Shown here one piece after another: positions 52,255 to 61,372 of a stretch of 64,000 nt of DNA. The DNA is from Myxococcus stipitatus (GTDB taxonomy: Bacteria; Myxococcota; Myxococcia; Myxococcales; Myxococcaceae): assembly GCF_037414475.1 (NCBI RefSeq), contig NZ_CP147913.1, positions 3,534,001 through 3,598,000 on the forward strand, given 5' to 3'. The notes below the pieces were generated by a model that had not been told where the DNA came from, did not search any database, and saw only the letters and a program-made list of their open reading frames with translations. The position numbers and the translations under genes were made by a program. Each line of letters begins with the position of its first letter. Within the stretch, counting starts at the first letter, position 1.

Positions 52255-53373
52255 ATGACGCTCGCCACCTTCCTGCTCGTTGCTCTCAGTGCCGGCCAAG
52301 TCGGAGTTGAAGCCCCCCCTCCCGCCACGGCCGCACCCGCCGCGGTCGACACCCTGTCCGCCCCTCCGCTGATGCCCACGCCCGACGCGTGCCCGGCGGA
52401 AGCGGAGACTCGCTACAACGAAGGCTTCGACGCACTCATCCAAGGCCAGGACCACGAGGCCTCACGCGCCTTCGAGCAAGTCCTCGCGCTGTGTCCTCAA
52501 CACCCCTATGCCTCCGAGCTTGGACGGCTCACGCGTGCCCGGCTCGTGCCCGGCGCGAAGCTGGCGCGGGCCGCCGCCGAGCCCGTGAATGGAGAGCGAC
52601 GCTCGGGCGGCGCCACTGCCTCGCTGATGGTGGTGCAGACGCTCCACGGCGCGACCCAGGGCATCCTGCTGTGCTCCATCGCGGACTGCTCGAGCCAGGG
52701 CTACGCCACCTCGGCCTTGCTGGCGGCGGGACTTGGAGCCACCACCGCGGCGCTGCTCGCGCAGGGAGGCATCACCGCGGGACAATCCTCGGCCGTCAAT
52801 TCGGGCACGGTGTGGGGTCTCTGGTTCGGTCTCTCGTCGATTCTCGCGTTCGACCTGGAGGATGAGCGCGCGCTGTCCACCGTGATGATTGGCGGCGCGG
52901 CCTTCACGGGCGTGGGGGCGCTCATCGCGGCCACCCTTCAGCCCACCTCGGGACAGGTCTCCATGGTCAACTCGGGTGGACTGTGGGCCGGGCTGGTGAC
53001 CACGTTGTTCGTCGGCTCCATCAACGACGTGGACGTCAAGACTGTCTTCAGCGCCGGGATGCTGGCGAGCGCTGCCGGTATCGTCGGCCTCTCGTTGCTG
53101 GCCCATGACCTTCCGGTGTCCCGAGGCCGCATCCTGCTCATCGACGCGGGCGGCCTTCTCGGCGGCCTGCTGGGTGCCAGCACCATGTTCATGTTCACCC
53201 AGGACGACGATTACGCCATCCTCTTCAGCACGGGGCTTGGCGCGGCGGGTGGACTGGCCCTGATGACGTACCTCACGCGCAACTTCGACAGCCCCGGCCT
53301 GCCCCAGGCCGTGTTGACCCCCGCCATCATGGGAAGGAATGGCGCGGGTCTGGCCATGGCCGGGCGGTTCTAG
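52255..53373 (+). CDS. Exported glycine-rich membrane protein with TPR-like segment
   Basis: A 372-residue protein: a signal peptide (about 1-18), a Pro-Ala linker, one TPR-like helix pair (ETRYNEGFDALIQGQDHEAS, residues about 51-80), then several Gly-rich hydrophobic helices with regular spacing (about 120-345) and the terminal GLAMAGRF. The helical part resembles glycine-zipper or outer-membrane-associated proteins; another gene in this window (ending at 62227) ends similarly in GLGGRF. Family not named. Confidence 0.65.
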   Translation: MTLATFLLVALSAGQVGVEAPPPATAAPAAVDTLSAPPLMPTPDACPAEAETRYNEGFDALIQGQDHEASRAFEQVLALCPQHPYASELGRLTRARLVPGAKLARAAAEPVNGERRSGGATASLMVVQTLHGATQGILLCSIADCSSQGYATSALLAAGLGATTAALLAQGGITAGQSSAVNSGTVWGLWFGLSSILAFDLEDERALSTVMIGGAAFTGVGALIAATLQPTSGQVSMVNSGGLWAGLVTTLFVGSINDVDVKTVFSAGMLASAAGIVGLSLLAHDLPVSRGRILLIDAGGLLGGLLGASTMFMFTQDDDYAILFSTGLGAAGGLALMTYLTRNFDSPGLPQAVLTPAIMGRNGAGLAMAGRF

Positions 53374-53403
53374 GAAGTGGGTGACCTAGAAGTCGTGGGT
53401 GAC
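53370..53403. repeat. Tandem near-direct repeat at the gene junction
   Basis: CTAGGAAG-TGGGTGAC (53370-53385) is followed directly by CTAGAAGTCGTGGGTGAC (53386-53403). The two share CTAG, AAG and TGGGTGAC and meet exactly where the truncated peptidase gene ends. It looks like a small duplication or deletion scar. Confidence 0.5.
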
Positions 53404-54567
53404 GGCCGCCATCACCTGCTCGTCAGCCACACCAGACGAGGAGCGATGCGCATGGCCGTCCGCCTGCGTGACGCTCCCGTATGAGGCCCCCGCGCGGTAG
53501 CCACCTGGCTCCCCCAGGTCCGCGAAGGCCTCCACGTCGTTGCCTTCCACGCGCGTGGCCATCGGCGGCAGCCACGGGGCATTCCCGCCGAACGGCGCTT
53601 GGCGCGGCATCACCTGCGTCCGCGCGATGACGGGCGCCGGATGCCTCTCCGGCACACCTGTCGGGTGTGGCGTTGCCGTGTCCCCTGGGAGGAAAGGTGC
53701 CTCGGCATGCGGCCAGTCCTCGTCGCTGGACACACCTCCCAGGTCCCTCGAGATGGACTGCCGATACAACATGCGCCCGTCATCCGCCGCGATGGCGTAG
53801 GCATACAGGCCGCTCGGCGCTCCCTCCACGGGCACCGTGCTCAACTCCACGGAGTATGCGGGCACCAGCGCATCCGGCATCGCGTAGTAGATGGGCTTCG
53901 CCCTCGCGGGCCGGGCCAGACTCACCGCTCGCGGGCCGGGTGACAGCGTGAAGGAGCGATAGCGCCCCTGCGCTCGCCCCGTCTCCACGAGGCCCTGGAT
54001 GGGCAACACATGTCCCTCCAAGTCCCTGTACGCCTCCGCGATGGCCTCTCGCGGCTCCAGCCGGAACACCACGCCCTTCGCGTACCTCGCGCTCGACGCC
54101 ACCGGGCTCAGGTGTCCCGCCACCGCCACCGGCAACTGCTTCGCGCCGAGCAGCACCTTCAACGACTGACCGAACACCTCGACACCATCCACCTGCTGTC
54201 CGACGGTGATGAGGCCTCCACCCTCTCGAACCCAGAGCTTGCCCGACGCTGGCGAGCGCCCCCTCCCGTCCACGCGCGAGCACCGCTCCAGCACGTCCCG
54301 CTCGGCCTCCTCCGGGGCTTGCGCCGCGGCCCGAAGGGCGTCGGGGCTTCTGACCTCATTCTCCCCCCAGACCAAGGCGGGGACTCCCAAACGCTCCTGC
54401 TCACGCGCGACGGACAACCCAGTCGCCGAGGAGCGTGACTCGTGGCCGAGCTCCGACACTGGCGCGGAGGAAGAGGCATCCACGGCCGGCAACCGCTCTC
54501 GGGCCTGGACTGGGGTTGCCGCTGCCACGAGGACAAGATTGGCGAGGAGACGGGACACACTCGTCAT
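53386..54567 (-). pseudogene. Truncated M36 (fungalysin-like) metallopeptidase, propeptide region only
   Basis: A 393-residue frame with a signal peptide (MTSVSRLLANLVLVAAA) and an FTP-like propeptide (GGGLITVGQQVDGVEVFGQS). The end reads GNDVEAFADLGEPGGYRAG and then EQVMAAVTHDF-stop. In M36 enzymes the corresponding stretch runs on to an NWLHDW-type segment and the HEXXH zinc site, none of which is here. The catalytic domain is therefore missing, and the gene stops 12 bases from the convergent gene. I call it a truncated remnant, though a free propeptide protein could still be made. Confidence 0.62.
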
Positions 54568-54697
54568 GCGCGAACCCCCAGACTCCAGACGCTCACATCA
54601 TCCCGACACGAAAGCCATCCCGCGGATGGCCGCACCGAAAACTCCTTGCGCCTTGAACCCCATCTCCCACCAGGGGTTGACAATCCAAGACACGCGC

Positions 54698-55528
54698 TCA
54701 GCGCCGCTTCAATCCAAACATGGACATCAGGATGCCCTCGAAGGTCTGCGAAGGCAGGAGCGGCTTCGCCACCACCGCCACGCGCTGCGTCCACTTCCCC
54801 ACCGAGTAGCGCACGCGCGGGTCCTCCTCCTCCATCACCTCCGCCACCTTGCGCGCCACGGCTCCAGCGGACACTCCTTCACGCTCCTCCTTCTCGATGA
54901 TGGACAACACCTTCTCGAAGGACTCGCGATACGCGGAGGTCTCGCCCGCCCCCGAGGCCCGCACCCGACTCTGTGTCAGGCCCGTGCGCACGTCTCCGGG
55001 CTGCACGAGCGTGGCCTGGATGCCGAACGCGTCGACCTCCTGGCGCAGGCTCTCCGTCAGCCCCTCCAGCGCGAACTTGCTGGCGCTGTAGAAACCCTGG
55101 AACGGCAGCCCCACCACCCCACCAATGGAGCCGATGTTGATGATGCGGCCCGAACGCCGCTCCCGCATGGACGGCAACACCGCCCGGCAGACACGCAGCA
55201 CTCCCAGCACGTTGGTGTCGAGTTGCCGCCACGCCTCTTCATCGGAGGTGTCCTCCACCGCGCCCGCCAACGCGTGGCCCGCGTTGTTCACCACGACATC
55301 GATGCGGCCCTCGCGCTCCAGCACCGTGCGCACCGCGGCGCGCACGGACTCATCCCGCGTCACGTCCAGCTCCAGCATCTGGTAGCCCACGGACTGCTTC
55401 ACCGAGGGCTGGCGGCTGGTGCCGTAGACGCGGTGCCTGCGCACCGTCAGCAGCTCCGCGCACGCCTCACCAATCCCCGACGAGGCGCCCGTGACCAGGA
55501 CCACCTTGCTTCCGTGCGACATGCTCAT
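54698..55528 (-). CDS. Short-chain dehydrogenase/reductase
   Basis: A 276-residue classical SDR. The cofactor motif TGASSGIG is at about 12-19, NNAG at about 81, catalytic Ser in INIGSIGG, and Y-x3-K in FYSASKFALEGL. A C-terminal extension (RVRYSVGKWTQRVAVVAK) is common in SDRs acting on bulky or lipid substrates. The start at 55528 precedes the Rossmann fold by a few residues. Specific substrate unknown. Confidence 0.85.
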   Translation of the reverse strand: MSMSHGSKVVLVTGASSGIGEACAELLTVRRHRVYGTSRQPSVKQSVGYQMLELDVTRDESVRAAVRTVLEREGRIDVVVNNAGHALAGAVEDTSDEEAWRQLDTNVLGVLRVCRAVLPSMRERRSGRIINIGSIGGVVGLPFQGFYSASKFALEGLTESLRQEVDAFGIQATLVQPGDVRTGLTQSRVRASGAGETSAYRESFEKVLSIIEKEEREGVSAGAVARKVAEVMEEEDPRVRYSVGKWTQRVAVVAKPLLPSQTFEGILMSMFGLKRR

Positions 55529-55643
55529 GCACGCCCATGATTCCGCGTCCCCGCCATGCACACCACGGGAAGTGGCGGACGCATGGCGTCACATCCTCGT
55601 GACGTGTGGGCTCGAATCAGGGATTCCCAGCGGAGCGCCCAGG

Positions 55644-55955
55644 TCAGACGTGCTTGCGAACGGCCTCGGGCATGCGCTCGCGTCCCTCGGCGTCGCGGGG
55701 GATGCCGTCCAAGGGCTCGTCGGGCTGGTGGCGTTGCACCTCGCGCACCATGAAGAAGGCCGCCGCCGACAGCACACCCAGGTCATCCAGCCACCCGAGC
55801 ACGGGGATGAAGTCCGGCACCGCGTCCACGGGCGACAGGAAGTAGACCACCGCCATCACTCCGGCCAGCTTGCGCCAGAGCGACACGCGAGGGTCTCTCA
55901 CGTACCGGATGAAGCGGGTGCCCATGCCACGAAGACCTGCGATGTTCATACCCAC
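55644..55955 (-). CDS. DUF1232 (YkvA-like) membrane protein
   Basis: A 103-residue protein with the DUF1232 signature YFLSPVDAVPDFIPVLGWLD and DLGVLSAAAFFMVREV. One or two membrane helices. Function unknown in the family. ATG at 55955 or, two codons later, 55949. Confidence 0.8.
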   Translation of the reverse strand: MGMNIAGLRGMGTRFIRYVRDPRVSLWRKLAGVMAVVYFLSPVDAVPDFIPVLGWLDDLGVLSAAAFFMVREVQRHQPDEPLDGIPRDAEGRERMPEAVRKHV

Positions 55956-56038
55956 CTCTACGCGTGAGCAGCCCCGGTGATTGCGCCTCGACAGCCACCC
56001 CGAGCGTATGCCGACCGCACGCTCGGAGGACAGGCGGC

Positions 56039-57094
56039 CTAGTCGGGAGTGTCTTCCAGCACGCCCGCGCGCCCCGCGACTTCCAGGCGCGCCCTGTCTC
56101 CGGGACGCAGCGGCAGCTCCGGCGCGCCACGCACCACCAGCTCCATGCCTCCACAGGCCACGGTGAACTCGGCGAAGGCGCCCTGGAACTCGCGCGACAA
56201 CACCTCCGCGCGCAGGGCCCCTCCCACCGCCACGGCGTCCTTGTCGGGCACCAGCTTCAGCGCCTCCGGGCGCAGCGAGAGGAGCACCTTGCCCTTCGCG
56301 TGTCCGGACACCGGCAGGTTGCCGAGCATCGTGCGCGCGCCCCCGCCGAAGCCCACGCCCGGCAAGAGGTTCGTCCCGCCCAGGAAGTACGCCACGAAGG
56401 CCGTGCGCGGAGAGGAATAGACGGACTCGGGCGCGCCCACCTGCTCCACCTTGCCCGCCCGCATCACCGCCATGCGGTCCGCGAAGGCCATCGCCTCCGC
56501 CTGGTCATGCGTGACGAGCAACACGGTGGCGCCGAGCGACTTGAGCACCCGCCGCACCTCGATGCGCGTGGAGGCCCGCAGCGCGCTGTCCAGGCTGGAG
56601 AACGGCTCGTCCAGGAGCAACACCCGAGGGCCCGGCGCCAGCGCACGCGCCAGCGCCACGCGCTGCTGCTGTCCTCCAGAGAGCGCGTGCGGCATGCGCG
56701 AGGCGAAGTCGCCCAGGCCGAACAGCGTCAGCATGGCGCGCGCCTTCTGCTCGGCCTCGCGGCGCGAGAGACTCGACAGGCCGAACATCACGTTGTCGAG
56801 CACGGACAGGTGCGGGAAGAGGGCGTAGTCCTGGAACACCATGCCCACGCTGCGCTGCTCCGGGGCCACGAAGGTCCCAGGCCCCACGAGCACCCGGCCA
56901 TCGAGGGTGATGGTGCCTTCGGCGGGACTCTCGAAGCCGGCCACCAGCCGCAGGGTCGTCGTCTTGCCACACCCCGAGGGGCCCAGGAGGGCCACGACCT
57001 CGCCGGGCTCCACGGACAACGACAGACCATCCACGGCGGCGGAGCCACCGGTGGCATAACGAAGGGACAGGGCGTCGAGCGAGAGCAGGGGCAT
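56039..57094 (-). CDS. fbpC: Ferric iron ABC transporter ATPase
   Basis: A 351-residue ABC ATPase: Walker A GPSGCGKTT (38-46), Q-loop FQDYALFPHL, signature LSGGQQQRVALARAL, Walker B LLLDEPFSSLDSA, H-loop THDQ. The C-terminal TOBE-like domain (about 240-350) marks it as an FbpC/PotA-type subunit. It serves the FbpAB import system encoded upstream, with one unrelated gene in between. Start at 57094 fits the conserved first strand. Confidence 0.88.
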   Translation of the reverse strand: MPLLSLDALSLRYATGGSAAVDGLSLSVEPGEVVALLGPSGCGKTTTLRLVAGFESPAEGTITLDGRVLVGPGTFVAPEQRSVGMVFQDYALFPHLSVLDNVMFGLSSLSRREAEQKARAMLTLFGLGDFASRMPHALSGGQQQRVALARALAPGPRVLLLDEPFSSLDSALRASTRIEVRRVLKSLGATVLLVTHDQAEAMAFADRMAVMRAGKVEQVGAPESVYSSPRTAFVAYFLGGTNLLPGVGFGGGARTMLGNLPVSGHAKGKVLLSLRPEALKLVPDKDAVAVGGALRAEVLSREFQGAFAEFTVACGGMELVVRGAPELPLRPGDRARLEVAGRAGVLEDTPD

Positions 57095-57129
57095 GGCGAA
57101 AGCGCCACGCACCCTACCGCGTTCCGCCG

Positions 57130-57879
57130 TTACTTCCAGGGCGGCCGAGCGGCCATCAGCTTCGCGACGTCCACCACCGGGTCCTCATCGACGATGGAGA
57201 CGATTCCCTCCGCGAGGACCTTCGACAGCTCCGCCTTGTGCGCACCCCACCGGGCATCAAAGACGTCCGGGCCCCACGGGCCGCTCTCCGACGGCTTGTG
57301 TGCCGCCGTCTTCGGCTTCCCGTAGATGAGGTGGTCATTGCTCACGATGATGCCCGCCGTGAGCGCGCCCAGCACCTCTAGCGAGTCATCGTTGTAGCGG
57401 CCATGGAGGGCATGCTCCACCGCCAGCCCGCCGAGGATGGTCATCCAGCCCGAGGTGTTCAGCGCGCGGCAGCGCACGTCACCCAGCACCACGAGCTTCG
57501 TCTCGGCGCCGTCCGTCAGGACACCCTCCACGGTGAGCGTGCCCACCACCACCAGCGACGCCTGGAGGTTCAGGTCCCCCTTCACGTGCAGGTCGCCCAG
57601 CAGACCCGTGGGCTCCGTCACGGAGAGGGAGCCCTCCACCGTGGCGGCCGTGCGCGGCGCGTCCTTGTAGAGCGAGGCCGCGAGCGCCAGCGTGGAGCTC
57701 CTCGAGCCGGGGAGCGCCTTCACCAGACCATCGAAGGTGGTGGGCTTCTTCTCGTCGAGGACCGACTGAAGCCAAGCGGGAGAGTACGACGGCCCCACGG
57801 GGAACTCACCCAGGGCATTCGCGGTGAGGGAGAGCGCGTCCGGGGCGAGCGGAGGAAGAACGGAGTCGGGCAGGGACAT
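57130..57879 (-). CDS. Beta-helix-like (polymer-forming type) protein inside the fbp operon
   Basis: A 249-residue cytoplasmic protein. The middle part has short repeated turns typical of a right-handed beta helix (TVEGSLSVTEPTGLLGDLHV, ASLVVVGTLTVEGVLT), as in bactofilin-like or polymer-forming proteins. N- and C-terminal parts are of unknown type; the end has charged helices. It sits between fbpB (80 bases) and fbpC (35 bases) on the same strand, so it should be cotranscribed with the iron transporter. No known transport role. Confidence 0.6.
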   Translation of the reverse strand: MSLPDSVLPPLAPDALSLTANALGEFPVGPSYSPAWLQSVLDEKKPTTFDGLVKALPGSRSSTLALAASLYKDAPRTAATVEGSLSVTEPTGLLGDLHVKGDLNLQASLVVVGTLTVEGVLTDGAETKLVVLGDVRCRALNTSGWMTILGGLAVEHALHGRYNDDSLEVLGALTAGIIVSNDHLIYGKPKTAAHKPSESGPWGPDVFDARWGAHKAELSKVLAEGIVSIVDEDPVVDVAKLMAARPPWK

Positions 57880-57959
57880 GAAGGCCCGGTGATAACACGG
57901 GGCCCGAAACATCCCAGACACCGAAGCGGTGTTTCCGCTGGCGGTTTTCGGACTCCGAA

Positions 57960-59525
57960 TCATCCCCGGGGCGCGTCGCCCTCTTGCGACACGAGCAGGC
58001 CCACGCCCAACGTGGAGACCGCCATCAGCACCAGCGCGGGCAGCGCGGCCTCGGCGAAGCGGCCCTCGGCCGTGGCACTCCAGACGCGCGTCGCCAAGGT
58101 CTCGAAGCCGATGGGCGCGAGCAACAACGTGGCGGGCAACTCCTTCATCGCAGTGAGGAACACCAGCGCCGCGCCCGCCAGCAATCCAGGGCGCAAGAGC
58201 GGCAACGTGACTCGGCGGAACACCGAGGTGGGTGACTGCCCCAGCGACGCCGCGGCCTCGCCCAGATGGGGGTTGAGCTGGAGCAGCGACGAGCGCACCG
58301 TCCCCACCGCCTGCGGCAGGAAGCGCACCACGTAGGCCAGCACCAACATGACCAGCGTGCCGTAGAAGAATGGCACCACCTGCACGCCCAGGAACACCAA
58401 CGACAGCGCCAGGACGATGGGCGGCAACGCATAACCCGCGTAGGACGCCCGCTCCATCGCCAGGGTGAGCCGGCTCGGATAGCGCACCGCGAGGAAGGCC
58501 AGCGGCAACGCGCCCAACACCGACATCACCGCGCCCAACACCGACGCGAGCACCGACCCCAGCGCGGGCTCCATCAACGAGCCTCCCTCCTCCGCCAACC
58601 CGCGCGCGCCCCAATAGAGGAGCACACCCACCGGCAACACCACCCCCGCCATCACCACCGCGCCACAGAACACGAGCGCGGGCACCCGCCAGCGGCCCAG
58701 CGTCACGGGCGCCATGGCACGGGCCGCGCCCTTCGAGCTGCGGTGATATCCCGCGCGCCCGCGCAGCCACACCTCGAACACCAGCACCACCACCGTCACC
58801 GCCACCAGCGCCAGGCCCAGGAGCGCGGCGTAAGCGCGGTCATACGCCCCTTCGTACTGGACGTAGATGGCGCGGGAGAACGCGTCGTACTGGAGCAGCG
58901 CCACCGCGCCGAAGTCCGACAACACATACAAGCCCACGAGCAACGCACCCGAGACGAACGCCGGACGCAGGAGCGGCGCCGTCACCTTCCAGAAGGCTCG
59001 CGCCGGGCTCATGCCCAGGCTGCGCGCTCCCTCCAGCCACGCGGGGTCCTGAGAGAGCAACCCGGCCCGCAGCGCGAGGAAGAAGTACGGATACGTGGAC
59101 ACCGTCAGCGCCAGCAGCGCGCCGGGAAAGCCATACACGGGCGGCACCGGCAACCCCCAGCGCGTCAGCGCCTCCTCGAGCACGCCTCCCGTGCCGAAGG
59201 CCGCTAGCAACACATAGCCGCTGACGAACGTGGGCACCGCGAGCGGCACACACAACAGCACCGTCCACACGCGCCGACCCGGCAAGTCGCTGCGCGTGGT
59301 GAGCCACGCCAACGGCAACGACACGGCGGCGGCGAGCACCGTCACCGCCGCCGCGAGCCCCAGCGTGCGCCACAACAGCCCCCACGTGCGGTCGCGCAGC
59401 AACAAGCCCCAGGTGCTCGCGTCGGCCTCCGCCGCGCGAACGCCCAGGTACACCGCGGGCAGCACCGCGAGCGCGGCCACCACCCACCCCGACACCCACA
59501 ACCCCACCGGAGGACGTCGCGTCAC
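57960..59525 (-). CDS. fbpB: Ferric iron ABC transporter permease
   Basis: A 521-residue double permease with about twelve helices in two homologous halves. Each half has an EAA-like loop for the ATPase (LEGARSLGMSPARAFWKVTA and GEAAASLGQSPTSVFRRVTL). This layout is typical of FbpB. It begins 7 bases after the fbpA stop. It takes Fe3+ from the binding protein through the inner membrane, powered by FbpC. Confidence 0.88.
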   Translation of the reverse strand: MTRRPPVGLWVSGWVVAALAVLPAVYLGVRAAEADASTWGLLLRDRTWGLLWRTLGLAAAVTVLAAAVSLPLAWLTTRSDLPGRRVWTVLLCVPLAVPTFVSGYVLLAAFGTGGVLEEALTRWGLPVPPVYGFPGALLALTVSTYPYFFLALRAGLLSQDPAWLEGARSLGMSPARAFWKVTAPLLRPAFVSGALLVGLYVLSDFGAVALLQYDAFSRAIYVQYEGAYDRAYAALLGLALVAVTVVVLVFEVWLRGRAGYHRSSKGAARAMAPVTLGRWRVPALVFCGAVVMAGVVLPVGVLLYWGARGLAEEGGSLMEPALGSVLASVLGAVMSVLGALPLAFLAVRYPSRLTLAMERASYAGYALPPIVLALSLVFLGVQVVPFFYGTLVMLVLAYVVRFLPQAVGTVRSSLLQLNPHLGEAAASLGQSPTSVFRRVTLPLLRPGLLAGAALVFLTAMKELPATLLLAPIGFETLATRVWSATAEGRFAEAALPALVLMAVSTLGVGLLVSQEGDAPRG

Positions 59526-59532
59526 TTCGACC

Positions 59533-60516
59533 TCAGAGGACGCCCGTGTCCTGGAGCATCTTCACCGTGCCACGCAGGTCATCGAGCTTCGACAGGTCCA
59601 GGTCCGGCGAGCCCACCTTCGACAGCGCGGGCAGCGACGCGGCCGTCTTCACGCCCGCCACCAGCGGGTACTCGTACGTCTCCTGCGAGAAGTACTCCTG
59701 CGCCTGCGGCTCCAGCAGGAACGCGGCGAACTTGTGCGCCGCCTCCGTCTTCTTCGTGCCGTGGAGGATGGCGACGCCCGCCACGTTCACCAGCGCGCCC
59801 GGGTCCCCCGCCGCGACGAAGTAGTTCTCCACGGGGAGCGCCGCGTTGCTCTTCTTCGCGGCGAACAGGTAGTAGTGGTTGACGAAGCCCGCGTCGATTT
59901 CACCACGGCCCAGCGCTTCGATGATGGCCGCGTTGTTCTTGTAGACGCGCGCCCCGTTGGCCTGGATGCCCTTGAGCCAGTTCGACGCGGCCTCCTCGCC
60001 CTTGAGCAGGCGCAGCGCGGTGACGAACGCCTGGAACGACGCGTTGGTGGGCGCCCAGCCCAGGCGGCCCTTCCACTTCGCGTCCGTGAACTCGAGGATG
60101 CTCTTGGGCAGGTCCGCGGGCTTCACCTTCTTCGTGTTGTACGCCACCACACGCGCCCGGCCGCTGGTGCCCACCCACAGGCCCGCCGGAGAACGGAAGC
60201 GCGCATCCACCTTGTCCAGCGTCGCCTTCGGCAGCGCCTGGAGACGGCCCGCGTTCGCCAGCGCGCCCAGCGCTCCCGCGTCCTGCGCGAAGAACACGTC
60301 CGCGGGCGTCTTGTCGCCCTCCTCCAGCAGCGTGGCGGCCAGCTGCGGCGTCTCGCCGTAGCGCACCTTCACCTCGATGCCGGTCTTCTCGGTGAACTTC
60401 TTGAGCAGCGGCCCCACCAGCTTCTCGTTGCGGCCGGAGTAGACGGTGAGCGTCTCCGCCGCCATCGCCGAGGTGGACAGGGTCAACAGCAGGGTCAGTA
60501 GGAGGGTGCGAATCAT
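59533..60516 (-). CDS. fbpA: Ferric iron-binding periplasmic protein
   Basis: A 327-residue periplasmic binding protein: signal peptide (about 1-20, ending SAMA), then LTVYSGRNEKLVGPLLKKF and the domain-crossing segments ADVFFAQDAGALGALANAG and GEIDAGFVNHYYLF. The late Tyr pair in NHYYLF fits the Fe3+-coordinating tyrosines of FbpA. First gene of the iron operon. Start at 60516 chosen for the signal peptide. No Fur box recognised in the 222-base upstream region. Confidence 0.87.
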   Translation of the reverse strand: MIRTLLLTLLLTLSTSAMAAETLTVYSGRNEKLVGPLLKKFTEKTGIEVKVRYGETPQLAATLLEEGDKTPADVFFAQDAGALGALANAGRLQALPKATLDKVDARFRSPAGLWVGTSGRARVVAYNTKKVKPADLPKSILEFTDAKWKGRLGWAPTNASFQAFVTALRLLKGEEAASNWLKGIQANGARVYKNNAAIIEALGRGEIDAGFVNHYYLFAAKKSNAALPVENYFVAAGDPGALVNVAGVAILHGTKKTEAAHKFAAFLLEPQAQEYFSQETYEYPLVAGVKTAASLPALSKVGSPDLDLSKLDDLRGTVKMLQDTGVL

Positions 60517-60738
60517 GGCGGGCACCCTAACGGACAGGCCGGAGACGTTCCACCCGTAGACAATTCCCGTGTGCCCGTGCGCCCCGAGTCCTCGGCCCCT
60601 CAAGGCCGCGACGGGAGCGTCGAAGCCCGAACATCGAGCCTGTTCCACGGCCGGCGTCGCACCGCCCTTCCCGGCAGCCTCGTGGGGGCCGGGTTAACCT
60701 GCCGCCCGGTGCTTCCCGACGTCCTGGAGGTTCAGCTC

Positions 60739-61365
60739 ATGCCCAGACTCCTCACCGCCGTCCACGTCACCGCGCTTCTCGTCACGTCCTCCGCGTTCGC
60801 CCAAGGCACGACCCCGCCCGCGCCCACCGCAAAGAGTGCTCCCGCCAAACCCTCGCCCATGAAGCTCGCGGCCGAGCGGACCCAGACGGCGCTCCAGCAG
60901 GTTCCCCCAGGACGCCCCACGGACGTGAAGTCCGCCGAGGACGTGGTCACCGCCATCTACGACGTCATCAGCGGGCCCGCGGGCAAGGCGCGCGACTGGC
61001 AGCGCTTCCGCTCGCTCTTCTATCCCGGAGCGCTGATGGCCTCCGTCCAGCGCCCCAGGCCCGATGGGCGTCCCGGCGTCGCGCCCGTCACCCCCGAGGA
61101 CTACGTGTCGTGGGGCGAGGAGTACTTCAAGGCGCACGGCTTCTTCGAGCGCGAGACGCACCGGCAGGTCTCCGGCTACGGAGACCTGGTCAACGTGCTG
61201 AGCGCGTACGAGATTCGCGAGTCGCCCGAGGCTGCCCCGCTCCTCCGAGGCGTCAACAACATCCAGCTCATCTTCGACGGCCAGCGCTGGTGGGTGCTGC
61301 ACATCTCGTGGACGGATGAGAAGGCCGCGGGGGCTCCCGTTCCCGCGACCTTCACGCGGAAGTAG
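60739..61365 (+). CDS. Exported protein with NTF2/SnoaL-like domain
   Basis: A 208-residue protein: signal peptide (about 1-22, ending AFAQ), a Pro-Ala linker, then a domain with DVVTAIYDVISGPAGKARDW, FRSLFYPGALMASV and GQRWWVLHISWTDE, typical of SnoaL/NTF2-like proteins. Catalytic activity cannot be inferred. GGAGG precedes the ATG. Directly followed by the PfkB kinase gene (7-base gap), so probably one operon. The region between it and fbpA is a divergent promoter region without visible motifs. Confidence 0.7.
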   Translation: MPRLLTAVHVTALLVTSSAFAQGTTPPAPTAKSAPAKPSPMKLAAERTQTALQQVPPGRPTDVKSAEDVVTAIYDVISGPAGKARDWQRFRSLFYPGALMASVQRPRPDGRPGVAPVTPEDYVSWGEEYFKAHGFFERETHRQVSGYGDLVNVLSAYEIRESPEAAPLLRGVNNIQLIFDGQRWWVLHISWTDEKAAGAPVPATFTRK

Positions 61366-61372
61366 GTCCGCC

